A stretch of DNA of 64,000 nt. Source: Lysobacter sp. ISL-50 (GTDB lineage Bacteria > Pseudomonadota > Gammaproteobacteria > Xanthomonadales > Xanthomonadaceae). A program made the translations under genes and the position numbers. Every line of letters starts with the position of its first letter. Within the stretch, counting starts at the first letter, position 1. The stretch is from contig NZ_JAGGRI010000035.1 in NCBI RefSeq assembly GCF_018612875.1, positions 56,498-120,497 on the forward strand, given 5' to 3'. The notes beneath the pieces were generated by a model. It did not search any database, was not told the DNA's origin, and saw only the letters and a list, made by a program, of their open reading frames with translations. Positions 8,958-18,955 of the stretch are shown piece by piece.

Positions 8958-8987
8958 GAATTAAACTCGTTTGTGGCAGTTTAATTC
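8958..8987. promoter_or_regulatory. inverted-repeat operator between LysR gene and phnA
   Basis: GAATTAAACT, then 10 bases, then AGTTTAATTC: two perfectly complementary 10-base arms in an AT-rich island between divergent genes. This is the expected location and shape for a LysR-type binding site. Other controls are not excluded. Confidence 0.6.
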
Positions 8988-8991
8988 ATAA

Positions 8992-10269
<1,278 letters not shown>

Positions 10270-10277
10270 GGACCACG

Positions 10278-10300
10278 AGGAGCCTGCCGCGCAGGCTCCT
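10278..10300. terminator. bidirectional terminator hairpin between phnA and the second LysR gene
   Basis: AGGAGCCTGC-CGC-GCAGGCTCCT is a perfect 10-bp stem with a 3-base loop. It sits 8 bases after the phnA stop and overlaps the LysR stop codon (10299-10301). There is no clear T-run, but the placement between convergent genes fits a shared 3' end. Confidence 0.6.
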
Positions 10301-11174
10301 AGCCGCCGCGGTCCAGCGCCGCATCGAACAGCGCCTTGATCAGCGGACGCTCGCGCCGGACTTGAAGGCAACACAGCGCATAGTCGATCGACAGCAGCGG
10401 CTCATCGATGGCCACCATCGCCAGGCCCGGCAGCGGAATGCACTCGATCTGGGCGACGAAACTCACGCCCATGCCGCTGGCGACCGCGTGCAGGATCGCC
10501 TCGCGGCTGTTGATCTCCATCGTGCAGTTCAGCGGAACCGCGTTGTGCCGGCAGGCCAGCTCCAGCCGGTCGCGGGTTTTCGAGCCGATCTCGCGCAGGA
10601 TGATGTTCTGGCCTTCCAGGTCGCGGATCGAAACCGACTTCCTGCCGACCCAGGGATGTCCCTCGGGCACCACCGCGATGATCCGTTCGCGGCAATACGG
10701 CGCGATATGCATGCCGTCGATCGATCCGGTTTCCGCCAGCAGGCCGACATCGATATCGAAATCCAGCAGCCGCTCCAACACCAGGGCCTCGGTGCCGACG
10801 GTCACCGCGATGTCCAGCGATGGATGCGCGCGCTTGAACCTGCGCGCGAGTTCGAGCGAGATCGGCGGCGAGACCGCGCCCACCCGGACCTGTCCGGCCT
10901 TGAGCTTGTGCGCGTCCTGCAAAAACGCGATCGCCTCTTCCTCCAACCCGAACAGGCCGCGGGTGATCGCATACAAGCGTTCGCCGGCATCGGTGAGTTG
11001 CACGCTGCGGCTGCCGCGCAAGAACAGCTCCACGCCGAAACGCTGCTCCAGCGCCTTGACCTGGTCGGTCACGGTCGGCTGGCCGATGTGCAGATAGTGT
11101 GCCGCGGCGGTGAATCCGCCGGTTTTCGCGACGGCCTGGAAACAACGAATCCACTTGTAATACTGATGGAACAT
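10299..11174 (-). CDS. LysR family regulator in the phosphonate locus
   Basis: LysR-type regulator of 291 residues. The frame is open to 11531, but the start at 11174 gives MFHQYYKWIRCFQAVAKTGGFTAAA, the canonical LysR N-terminus; the longer version has a 119-residue unconserved extension. The recognition helix region is HIGQPTVTDQVKALEQRFG, followed by the GAVSPP and GMGVSFVAQIE segments of the effector domain. It converges with phnA and diverges from the alcohol dehydrogenase gene at 11548, so it probably controls the ADH-MFS-phnY transcription unit (inference). The locus therefore has two LysR proteins, one for each transcription start. Confidence 0.85.
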   Translation of the reverse strand: MFHQYYKWIRCFQAVAKTGGFTAAAHYLHIGQPTVTDQVKALEQRFGVELFLRGSRSVQLTDAGERLYAITRGLFGLEEEAIAFLQDAHKLKAGQVRVGAVSPPISLELARRFKRAHPSLDIAVTVGTEALVLERLLDFDIDVGLLAETGSIDGMHIAPYCRERIIAVVPEGHPWVGRKSVSIRDLEGQNIILREIGSKTRDRLELACRHNAVPLNCTMEINSREAILHAVASGMGVSFVAQIECIPLPGLAMVAIDEPLLSIDYALCCLQVRRERPLIKALFDAALDRGG

Positions 11175-11547
11175 CGCGCGTTCGCTGTGTGGCGCTGCAT
11201 GCCAGCGATGAATGCCTGAGTCTCCCACACTTGCCGAATACCGCGCCATGCGCGCCGGAATCCACGCCCCGCGCCGATATTCGTTCTGCAATGCAGCACC
11301 GGCGGCGAACACTTCGCCGTGACATCCGCAACCTCGCATCCATCGGTTTTGCCGCATACGCGCGTCGAAATTGCGATTGGACGCAGCGTTCTTCCATCCA
11401 CCAATCTCGGCGCCGGCATGCAACCGCACGCGGCCCGCCCGATACGACCGGGGATGGCGAGCAACGAGGCAATCGATGCGTGTCAGCGAACTCGCCAGAC
11501 AGCCGCGCCGCTCGACGCGGACGCGCGCCATCCACCGGAGTACCCAG
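11175..11547. other. intergenic region between LysR and the Fe-ADH gene
   Basis: This 373-base divergent region must hold the promoters for the second LysR gene and the ADH-MFS-phnY unit. I see no clean long inverted repeat; CTGCAATGCAG near 11287 is a near-palindrome only. No further gene is supported. Confidence 0.5.
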
Positions 11548-12642
11548 ATGATCCATGCCTATCGCAATCCCGTCGCCATCGAGTGCGGCCGTGGCAGCCT
11601 CGAGCGCCTGCCCGCCGTGTTGGCGCAGCGGCGCGCGGTGGTGGTGACCTTTCCCGAAGCGCGCGCGCTCGGCCTGGTCTCGCGTCTGCAGGAGTTGCTG
11701 GGCGATCGCCTGGCGGCGGTGATCGAGGACGTGCAGCCCAATCCCGACGTGGCCCGGTTGAAAGACACCTACAACCGCTTCTGGTCCGCGCCCGACCATT
11801 GCGACGCGATCGTCGCGGTCGGCGGCGGCAGCGCGATCGACACCGCCAAGGCGCTGATGGTCGGCACCGACAGCGGCCAGTTCGACGAACTCATCGCATT
11901 GCTCGCACAAGGGCGAAGCTTCACCCCGGCCAAGGTCAAATCGCTGATCGCGGTGCCGACCACCGCCGGCACCGGCAGCGAAGTCACTCCGTGGGCGACG
12001 ATCTGGGACGCCGCCCAGCAGAAGAAGTATTCGCTGCACCTGGAAGCGACCTGGCCGCAGACCGCGATCGTCGATCCGGAAGTGATGCTCTCGGTTCCGG
12101 CCGGCGTCACTGTGTCGACCGGCCTGGACGCGCTGTCGCACGCGCTGGAATCGATCTGGAACGTCAACGGCAATCCGGTGTCCGACGCGCTGGCGGTGTC
12201 CGCGGTCGAGGACATCCTCGATTGCCTGCCCAAGCTGATGCTCGAGCTGGGCGATCTCGACCTGCGCGAGCGCATGGCGCTGGCCGCGCTCAAGGCCGGG
12301 CTCGCGTTCTCCAACACCAAGACCGCGCTGGCCCATTCGATCTCCTACGAGATGACTCTGCGCCACGGCCTGCCGCACGGCATTGCCTGCTCGTTCACCC
12401 TGCCGCTGGTGCTGGAAAAGGCCTGGTCCAAGCGCGCCGACCGCGATCGCACGCTGCAGCGCCTGTTCGGCCCTTCGCTGGATTCGGCCACGCGGCGCCT
12501 GCGCGATTTTCTGCGCTCGCTCGGCGTCAAGACCGAGTTCGCCGATTACGGCGTGGACGCGGCGGAAGCCGACGCGATGATCGCGCGCGCGATGGAAGGC
12601 GCGCGCGGCAGGAACTTCATCGGCGCGGTCGCACCGGCCTGA
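11548..12642 (+). CDS. phosphonate-associated iron-containing alcohol dehydrogenase
   Basis: NAD(P)-dependent group III alcohol dehydrogenase, 364 residues. The start MIHAYRNPVAIECG at 11548 follows a good ribosome site (CCGGAG); upstream codons in this frame are not conserved. The nucleotide motif GGGSAIDTAKA is at about residues 90-100. The metal ligands lie in TGLDALSHALE (Asp, His) and in the LRHGLPHG region (His, His). It matches the group described as the phosphonate metabolism-associated Fe-ADH (TIGR03405) by context and motifs. The likely reaction is interconversion of 2-hydroxyethylphosphonate and phosphonoacetaldehyde, feeding phnY (inference). Confidence 0.85.
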   Translation: MIHAYRNPVAIECGRGSLERLPAVLAQRRAVVVTFPEARALGLVSRLQELLGDRLAAVIEDVQPNPDVARLKDTYNRFWSAPDHCDAIVAVGGGSAIDTAKALMVGTDSGQFDELIALLAQGRSFTPAKVKSLIAVPTTAGTGSEVTPWATIWDAAQQKKYSLHLEATWPQTAIVDPEVMLSVPAGVTVSTGLDALSHALESIWNVNGNPVSDALAVSAVEDILDCLPKLMLELGDLDLRERMALAALKAGLAFSNTKTALAHSISYEMTLRHGLPHGIACSFTLPLVLEKAWSKRADRDRTLQRLFGPSLDSATRRLRDFLRSLGVKTEFADYGVDAAEADAMIARAMEGARGRNFIGAVAPA

Positions 12643-12727
12643 CGCCGCCGCGCTTTCCGGCGCGGCGATCCCGCCGCGCTCGTCAGTCCAACCCCTTGGC
12701 CGGCCGCCCGCCGAGCAGGAGATCACG

Positions 12728-14026
12728 ATGGAATCCGCCGAACGCTTGTCGGGGGCTCATGCAGCGCCCGTCGCACAGTCTTTCCGCCGCGCGCAATGGC
12801 GGATGTTGTTCGCCGCCATGTTCTGCTACCTGTTCTTCTACACCGGACGGCAGACCTTCGGCTTCGCCATTCCCGGCCTGCAACGCGAATTCGGCCTGAG
12901 CAAGGAAACCCTGGGCTGGGCATCGACCGCATTGCTGTGGTCGTACGCGGTCGGCCAGGCGATCAACGGCAACCTGGCCGACAAGTTCGGCGGACGCCGG
13001 GTGATGACCGCCGGCGCGATCTTGTCGTGCATCGCCAACTGGGTGGTGAGCTTCGCGGTGGGCTTCAAGAGCCTGGTGGTTCCGTGGGGCGTGAACGGTT
13101 ATTTCCAGGCGCTCGGCTGGGCGCCCGGCAGCCGCCTGCTGTCGAACTGGTGGGGCCTGAGCGAGCGCGGCAAGGTCTACGGTTTCTACACCTTCGCCGC
13201 AGGCTGCGCGTCGGTGCTGTCCTTCGTCACCTCGATGATCGTCGTCGATACCCTGCAACTCGATTGGCGCTGGATCTTCCGCATGCCGGTGCTGCTGATG
13301 CTGCTGGGCGGCATCACGTTCTATCTGGTGGTGCGCGAGCGTCCGCAGGACCTGGGCTTCGCCTCGCCCGACACCGGCATCGCCCATGCCTCCGACGCGG
13401 CCCAGGCCGGGGATGCGGCGAAGGCCGACGATGCGGTCGAGCGCTCGTGGGATCGCTACAAGGCCGTGCTGCGCAATCCGCGATTGCTGATCGCCGGCTT
13501 GTCCATCGGCTTCCAGAACGCCGCGCGCTACGGCCTGTTGGTATGGGTGCCGGTGCACTACCTGGGCCCGGCCGCCAAGCACACCCCGCTGGGCACCTGG
13601 ATCGCCGTCGCGCTGCCGGTGGGCATGGCCCTGGGCGCGTTGACCAACGGCTGGATCTCCGACCGGCTGTTCGGCTCCAGCCGCAGCAAGGCGGTGATGC
13701 TCTACATGCTGCTGGGCGCGATCGCCGCCGGCACCATGTATCTGCTGCCGGCCGGCGGGGCGTCGCTGATGGTGTTGTTCCTGGCCGGTTTCTTCGTCTA
13801 CGGGCCGGCCTCCTCGTTCTGGGCGCTGTGCCCCGACCTGGTCGGCGCCAAGCGCGCCGGCACCGCCACCGGCGTGCTGAATTTCTTCTCCTACCTGCTC
13901 GCCGGCCTGGCCGAGCCGCTGATCGGCCATCTGCTGGACCAATCGGGCAATACCGCGCTGGTGTTCCCGATCGTGGCGACGAGCTGCGTGATCAGCGCCG
14001 CGATCGCGGTGTTCATCCGCCGCTGA
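12728..14026 (+). CDS. MFS transporter, organophosphate:phosphate antiporter (GlpT/UhpC) type
   Basis: Inner-membrane transporter of 432 residues with about 12 helices. The N-terminal FYTGRQTFGFAIPGLQREFGLSKETLGW and LADKFGGRRVM are typical of the GlpT/UhpT/UhpC branch, whose members move phosphorylated or phosphonate-like anions. A hydrophilic Ala/Asp-rich central loop (about residues 215-240) separates the two halves. A good ribosome site (CAGGAG) precedes the ATG. The position between the Fe-ADH gene and phnY suggests it imports the phosphonate used by the pathway (inference). Confidence 0.87.
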   Translation: MESAERLSGAHAAPVAQSFRRAQWRMLFAAMFCYLFFYTGRQTFGFAIPGLQREFGLSKETLGWASTALLWSYAVGQAINGNLADKFGGRRVMTAGAILSCIANWVVSFAVGFKSLVVPWGVNGYFQALGWAPGSRLLSNWWGLSERGKVYGFYTFAAGCASVLSFVTSMIVVDTLQLDWRWIFRMPVLLMLLGGITFYLVVRERPQDLGFASPDTGIAHASDAAQAGDAAKADDAVERSWDRYKAVLRNPRLLIAGLSIGFQNAARYGLLVWVPVHYLGPAAKHTPLGTWIAVALPVGMALGALTNGWISDRLFGSSRSKAVMLYMLLGAIAAGTMYLLPAGGASLMVLFLAGFFVYGPASSFWALCPDLVGAKRAGTATGVLNFFSYLLAGLAEPLIGHLLDQSGNTALVFPIVATSCVISAAIAVFIRR

Positions 14027-14064
14027 TCGCATCGACGAACCCCTCTCCACGCAAGGACACTGCA

Positions 14065-15510
14065 TTGAATACGTTGCTCAACGCTACCCAGATCCGCCGC
14101 GAGTCGCTGCGCATCGCCGGCGAGAAGGTCGAGCGCGACGAAGTCATCGAAGTCGCCTATCCCTACACCGGCGAGGTCGTCGCCACGGTACCGAAGGCGA
14201 CGCGGGAGGACGTGCGCCGCGCCTATCGGATCGCGCGCGAATACCAGCCGACGCTGACCCGGTTCGAGCGCTACAAGATCCTCATGCGCGCCGGCGAGAT
14301 CATCGCGTCGCGGCTGGACGAAATCTCCCGCATCATCACCCTGGAATCGGGGCTGTGCCGCAAGGATTCGCTGTACGAAGTCGGGCGCGCGTCGGACGTG
14401 CTGCTGTTCGCCGCCAACCAGGCGCTGGTGGACGACGGCCAGGTGTTTTCCTGCGACCTGACCCACCACGGCAAGAGCCGCAAGGTCTACACCTTGCGCG
14501 AACCGCTGTTGGGCGTGATCACCGCCATCACCCCGTTCAACCATCCGCTCAACCAGGTCATCCACAAGGTGGCGCCGTCGGTGGCCAGCAACAACCGCAT
14601 GGTGCTCAAGCCCAGCGAGAAGACGCCGCTGGCGGCCTATGTGCTGGCCGACATCCTGTACGAAGCCGGGCTGCCGCCGCCGATGCTGTCGGTGATCACC
14701 GGCGATCCGCGCGAGATCGCCGACACCATGCTCACCCACGAGGACGTCGATCTGGTCACCTTCACCGGCGGCGTGGCCATCGGCAAGTACATCGCCGGCA
14801 AGGCCGCGTACAAGCGCCAGGTGCTGGAACTGGGCGGCAACGATCCGATCATCGTGATGGAAGACGCCGACCTGGAAGAAGCCGCCACCCTGGCGGCGAG
14901 CGGCTCGTACAAGAATTCCGGGCAACGCTGCACCGCGATCAAGCGGATGCTGGTGCACGCATCAGTGGCCGACGAGTTCGTGGAGCGGCTGCTGGCCAAG
15001 ACGCAGGCGCTGAAGTACGGCGACCCGATGGACCCGGCCACCGACATGGGCACGGTCATCGACGAAGAAGCCGCGATCCAGTTCGAACGCGTGGTCGGCG
15101 AGGCGGTCGAAGCCGGCGCGCGCCTGCGCTACGGCAATATCCGCCGCGGCGCGCTGTACTCGCCCACCGTGCTCGATCACGTCGATCCGCAAATGGCCGT
15201 GGTCAAGCACGAGACCTTCGGCCCGGTCTCGCCGGTGATCCGTTTCAAGGACATCGACGAGGCGATCCGCATCTCCAACGGCACCGCCTACGGCCTATCG
15301 TCCTCGGTGTGCAGCAACCGGCTCGACTACATCACCCGCTGCATCCGCGAGCTGAAAGTCGGCAGCGTCAACATCCGCGAAGTGCCCGGCTACCGGCTGG
15401 AGCTGACCCCGTTCGGCGGCATCAAGGATTCCGGCCTCGGCTACAAGGAAGGCGTGCTGGAAGCGATGAAAAGCTTCACCAACACCAAGACCTACTCGCT
15501 GCCCTGGTAA
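14065..15510 (+). CDS. phnY: phosphonoacetaldehyde dehydrogenase
   Basis: NAD-dependent aldehyde dehydrogenase, 481 residues, oxidising phosphonoacetaldehyde to phosphonoacetate, the substrate of PhnA. The start is TTG at 14065 with a ribosome site AAGGA 8 bases before it; the next in-frame ATG (residue 74) would remove conserved sequence. The visible motifs are TAITPFNHPLNQVIHKVAP, KPSEKTPL, the catalytic Glu in LELGGND and the nucleophile Cys in SGQRCTAIKR. It is the last gene of the ADH-MFS-phnY unit and matches the putative phosphonoacetaldehyde dehydrogenase family (TIGR03250). No phnW or phnX is present in the window. Confidence 0.9.
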   Translation: MNTLLNATQIRRESLRIAGEKVERDEVIEVAYPYTGEVVATVPKATREDVRRAYRIAREYQPTLTRFERYKILMRAGEIIASRLDEISRIITLESGLCRKDSLYEVGRASDVLLFAANQALVDDGQVFSCDLTHHGKSRKVYTLREPLLGVITAITPFNHPLNQVIHKVAPSVASNNRMVLKPSEKTPLAAYVLADILYEAGLPPPMLSVITGDPREIADTMLTHEDVDLVTFTGGVAIGKYIAGKAAYKRQVLELGGNDPIIVMEDADLEEAATLAASGSYKNSGQRCTAIKRMLVHASVADEFVERLLAKTQALKYGDPMDPATDMGTVIDEEAAIQFERVVGEAVEAGARLRYGNIRRGALYSPTVLDHVDPQMAVVKHETFGPVSPVIRFKDIDEAIRISNGTAYGLSSSVCSNRLDYITRCIRELKVGSVNIREVPGYRLELTPFGGIKDSGLGYKEGVLEAMKSFTNTKTYSLPW

Positions 15511-15555
15511 GGGCGGGGCGGGGCGCGAGCGCCGGTGCATCGGCTCGCTTTCGGT

Positions 15556-16668
15556 CTAGCGCAGGCTCGCGGGTCGGTTCGTTTCGGCCGCGCCGTGGCC
15601 GTGGCCGCGCATCGCGGTCGCGTTGCCCAGTTCGCGCACGTCCGCGGCGGTGCCGGCGACGATCCGCGGCTCGTTCCAGATCCGCGGCCACATCGCCGGC
15701 AGCTTGCCAGCGGCTCGCCACGGCCATTCGAGTTGCTCCGGAGCGATCTCGCGCCAGGACTCGCCCTCACGCTCGGCCACCGCGAAGCGGAAGCTGTAGT
15801 CCGGCTCGGCGCCCATTCGCAGGTCGCTCAACACCAGGCGGCCATCGCGTTCCTCGGCCTTCATGAAACCGTGGTTGAACCACTGCAGGCGATGCACCGC
15901 GGGATACCCGCTGACCTGGCTGTACGCCGCTGCGTCGGAGGCGTAGGCGCGGAACTGCATCGGCCCGCGATCGGCCACCAGCGAGCGCTCGCCTTCGACG
16001 AAGCCGTCCGGCGTCATCGCCACCACCCGCCACAACAAGGTGTTGAACGGCATCGGCGTGGAGAAATGCGGCGCGTCCTCCAGGCCCAGCTTGGCCAGCG
16101 CCTGTTCGGCGTCGTGTTCGACCCGGTGCTTGGCCCACAGCGAGCCGCCCATGTACAGCGAACTCAAGGCCAGCCCGAGCACCAGCGCCGGCTGCGCCGA
16201 GCGGCGCTCGCGCGCGAACCAGGCCCAGATGCAGGCGATCAGCAACCACACCGTGTACAGCGGATCGATGACGAAGATGCTCGACCACATCACCGGCTTG
16301 AGCGGCAACGGCCACAGCAACTGGGTGCCGTAGACGGTGAACGCGTCGAGCACCGGATGCGTCAGCAGCGCCGCCTGCATCGCCCAGAACCAGCGCGTCG
16401 GCGATTGCGCGACACGACCGCCGCGCGCGCGGCACCAGCCCCAGATCGCCCAGGCCACGAACGGCAGCACCAGCAGCGAATGGCTGAGGCTGCGATGCCA
16501 GGTCATGCGCGCGACCGGATCGTCGGTCAGCAGGTTGACGGGGATGATGTCGAGATCGGGCAAGGTGCCCAGCGCCGCCCCCGCGAGCAGGGCCGCGCGG
16601 CGATGTCCGGCAGGGGCGATGGCGGCGCTCAGCGCGGCGCCGAGCACGATCTGGGTCAGTGAATCCAT
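15556..16668 (-). CDS. YdjM-like membrane-bound metal-dependent hydrolase
   Basis: Inner-membrane protein of 370 residues of the LexA-regulated YdjM/YfhO-type hydrolase family. The start MDSLTQIVLGAALSAAI is the conserved N-terminus. Metal-binding motifs follow: GTLPDLDII, WHRSLSHSLLVLP with HRSxSH, and LLTHPVLDAFTVYGTQLLWPL with TH...D. About five membrane helices fill residues 1-180; the rest is a soluble domain. The substrate is unknown. The gene converges with phnY and seems unrelated to it. Confidence 0.85.
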   Translation of the reverse strand: MDSLTQIVLGAALSAAIAPAGHRRAALLAGAALGTLPDLDIIPVNLLTDDPVARMTWHRSLSHSLLVLPFVAWAIWGWCRARGGRVAQSPTRWFWAMQAALLTHPVLDAFTVYGTQLLWPLPLKPVMWSSIFVIDPLYTVWLLIACIWAWFARERRSAQPALVLGLALSSLYMGGSLWAKHRVEHDAEQALAKLGLEDAPHFSTPMPFNTLLWRVVAMTPDGFVEGERSLVADRGPMQFRAYASDAAAYSQVSGYPAVHRLQWFNHGFMKAEERDGRLVLSDLRMGAEPDYSFRFAVAEREGESWREIAPEQLEWPWRAAGKLPAMWPRIWNEPRIVAGTAADVRELGNATAMRGHGHGAAETNRPASLR

Positions 16669-16889
16669 CCGCGAATGCTACCGGGGCGGCTCGAAACGGG
16701 CGTTTGTTTTTCGTTTTCCGCGGTGATTCCTTTGGTTTTCCTCGTGTCGCAGCGGCGTAAGTCGCGACCGCGGCATCTCCACGGCGACGTAAACGAAACC
16801 CCGCGGCCGCGTCTTGCGCCGCGTCCCGCGAGGGATTTCGGCAAAATGGCCGTGCACGCGAATCCACGTTCCCTCTTTCAGGAGTCCCC

Positions 16890-17591
16890 ATGTCCGACCC
16901 CGCTTCCATCGGCATCGTCGCCTGTTCGGCCGAAGGCGCCGCCTTGTGCTATCGGACCATTTGCAGCGAAGGCGCGCGCCTGCTCGGGCCGCATGGGCAT
17001 CCGCAGATCGCGCTGCATACGCATTCGCTGGCCGACTACGTGGTGTGCCTGGATCGCGGCGATATCGACGGCGTGGGCGAGTTGATGCTGTCTTCGGCGC
17101 GCAAGCTCGCCGCGGCCGGCGCGCAGTTTCTGATCTGTCCGGACAACACCATTCATCAGGCCATGGATTACGTGCTGCCGCGCTCGCCGCTGCCGTGGCT
17201 GCATATCGCCGAAGTGGTGGCGCAGGCGGCGGTGGAGCGCGGGTTTCGCCGCATCGGCCTCACCGGCACGCAGTGGCTGGTCGAGAGCGAGGTGTATCCG
17301 GACAAGCTCGGTGCGCGCGGCCTGGAATTCGTGCGACCGCCGGCGGAGCAGCGCGAGCGGATCGGCCGGCTGATCATGGACGAGTTGGTGTACGGCGAGT
17401 TCAAGCCGGAGACGGTGGCGTATTTCCAGCAAGTGATCGACGGCCTGAAGGCGCAGGGCTGCGATGCGGTGGTGCTGGGCTGCACGGAGATTCCGTTGAT
17501 CATCGACGATGCGAATTCGTCGCTGCCTACGTTGGATTCCACGCGGTTGTTGGCCAGGGCGGCGTTGCGGCGGGCCGTCGGGAATGGTTGA
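16890..17591 (+). CDS. aspartate/glutamate racemase family protein
   Basis: Cofactor-independent amino-acid racemase fold, 233 residues. The two catalytic cysteines are visible, one in FLICPDNTIHQAMD (about residue 83) and one in VVLGCTEIPLI (about residue 194). The N-terminal block IGIVACSAEGAALCYRTIC replaces the usual MGGM..S..YY of aspartate racemases, which suggests a RacX/YgeA-like specificity. It could supply D-amino acids for the envelope (inference). The ATG at 16890 follows CAGGAGTCCCC. It is monocistronic. Confidence 0.85.
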   Translation: MSDPASIGIVACSAEGAALCYRTICSEGARLLGPHGHPQIALHTHSLADYVVCLDRGDIDGVGELMLSSARKLAAAGAQFLICPDNTIHQAMDYVLPRSPLPWLHIAEVVAQAAVERGFRRIGLTGTQWLVESEVYPDKLGARGLEFVRPPAEQRERIGRLIMDELVYGEFKPETVAYFQQVIDGLKAQGCDAVVLGCTEIPLIIDDANSSLPTLDSTRLLARAALRRAVGNG

Positions 17592-17630
17592 GTTGGACGC
17601 GGGGTGGTTGTCCTGCCGGCAACTGATCGA

Positions 17631-17690
17631 TGTGATGTGGTGTGATGTGGTGTGATGTGATGCGGTGCGACTCGACCCGACTCGACCCGA
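17631..17690. repeat. two adjacent decamer tandem arrays
   Basis: TGTGATGTGG occurs three times head to tail (17631-17660), followed by a degenerate decamer and then CTCGACCCGA twice (17671-17690). Both arrays keep a 10-base period. They lie just after the racemase gene in non-coding sequence. Confidence 0.8.
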
Positions 17691-17747
17691 TCCGGCGTGG
17701 TGTGGCGCCTTACCTGTCACATCGTCCAGAAAACCGCGATTCTCTCC

Positions 17748-18022
17748 AGGTCGTCATTCCCGCGAACGCGGGAATCCAGTGCCTTTCGTGCGAGAACGTT
17801 TGAAGTCACTGGATTCCCGCGTTCGCGGGAATGACGGTCTGGAAAGATGGCGCTGAAGTCTCTGGATTCCCGCCTACGCGGGAATGACGGCCTGGAAGAT
17901 GGCGCTGAAGTCTCTGGATTCCCGCGTTCGCGGGAATGACGGCCTGGAGAGATGGCGCTGAAGGTCTTTGGATGTTCGGCTTCGCCGAAGTAAAGCAGAG
18001 CCCGCCCTCGCGGGAATGACGA
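17748..18022. repeat. cluster of five ATTCCCGCG...CGCGGGAAT palindromic repeats
   Basis: Five copies of a palindromic REP-like unit with core GGATTCCCGCGTTCGCGGGAAT, spaced about 50-60 bases apart and in alternating orientation. Variants have CTACG in place of GTTCG. Flanking words CAGTG/CACTGG and ATGACGGTCTGG are also conserved. Open frames through here read SRVRGND and are repeat-derived, not genes. Two more copies lie at 50.06-50.22 kb. Confidence 0.88.
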
Positions 18023-18100
18023 TCTGGAGGAATGACGCCGCAGACCCGAAGACCTCCAGATCCCGCTCAGCTGAGCCGCAACAACTCCCACCCACCCCAC

Positions 18101-18931
18101 TCAAGCCGCATGCGGCAACTCCGTCGCCGCCACCATCCGCAACGGCCGCGCCGGCAGCATCGCCAAGGTCTCGCCCGTATGCGCCAGCAGGCGCAAGGTG
18201 CCATCCGGGTCTTCCGCCAGCGCGGTCAGGCTTTCGACCCAGTCGCCATCGTTGGCATACACGCACCCGTCGCGTTCGAACAGCGCGGCGCGGTGAATAT
18301 GGCCGCAGACGATGCCGTCCAGGCCGCGTTGCTTCGCATCGCTCAAGCCGGCCTGGACGAAACGCGAGATGTAGCGCTCGGCCGCGCCGCTCTGGCGTTT
18401 CAGGAAATCGGCCAGCGACCAGTAGCGCAGGCCGAAACGGCGGCGCACCCGGTTGGTCAGCTGGTTGCTGGTGAGGATGCGGTCGTACAGCCAGTCGCCG
18501 AACTTCTCCTGCATGCCGCCGAACTGGGTCACGGTGTCGTAGTCGTCGCCGTGGGTGACCAGCAGGCGGCGGCCGTCGGCGGTGAGGTGGATCGCGCGCC
18601 GGCGCACCTGCATGCGCGGCAGCACCAGGCCGCAGAAGCGGCGCACCGATCGATCGTGGTTGCCCGGGACGTAGATCAGCTCGGTGCCGGCGCGGGCCAG
18701 CGCGTGCAGCGCCTCGACCACCCGGTACTGCGCCGCGCCCCAGGCCGCGCGCCGCTGCGCCATCCACCACAGATCGACGATGTCGCCGACCAAGTACAAG
18801 CGATCACAGCGCAGATTCTGCAAAAAATCAGCAAATTCCGCGGCGTGGCAATGCTTGGACCCCAAATGCACATCAGAAACGAATACTGCTCGACGACGTA
18901 CCGGTAACTGAGTGATCGAGGCAGGACTCAT
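18101..18931 (-). CDS. LpxH-like UDP-2,3-diacylglucosamine diphosphatase family phosphoesterase
   Basis: Calcineurin-like metallophosphoesterase of 276 residues. The metal-binding motifs are in order: SDVHLGSKHC (D, H), VGDIVDLWW (GD..D), VPGNHD, VTHGDDYD and VCGHIHRA. The spacing and the LGSKHCHAAEF block place it with LpxH2-type and YbbF-like enzymes rather than canonical LpxH. Its start lies 24 bases after the stop of the fused acyltransferase gene, so the two form a minus-strand operon likely acting on envelope lipids. The exact substrate is uncertain. Confidence 0.8.
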   Translation of the reverse strand: MSPASITQLPVRRRAVFVSDVHLGSKHCHAAEFADFLQNLRCDRLYLVGDIVDLWWMAQRRAAWGAAQYRVVEALHALARAGTELIYVPGNHDRSVRRFCGLVLPRMQVRRRAIHLTADGRRLLVTHGDDYDTVTQFGGMQEKFGDWLYDRILTSNQLTNRVRRRFGLRYWSLADFLKRQSGAAERYISRFVQAGLSDAKQRGLDGIVCGHIHRAALFERDGCVYANDGDWVESLTALAEDPDGTLRLLAHTGETLAMLPARPLRMVAATELPHAA

Positions 18932-18955
18932 GACACGTTCTCGTTGGCGGCGGGG

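Noticed and set aside
10299..11531. 410-codon version of the second LysR protein
   Set aside because: The first 119 residues are not conserved and overlap the divergent promoter; the LysR N-terminus begins at 11174.
17665..18100. Short frames on both strands reading SRVRGND and similar
   Set aside because: They are translations of the palindromic ATTCCCGCG repeats, not genes.
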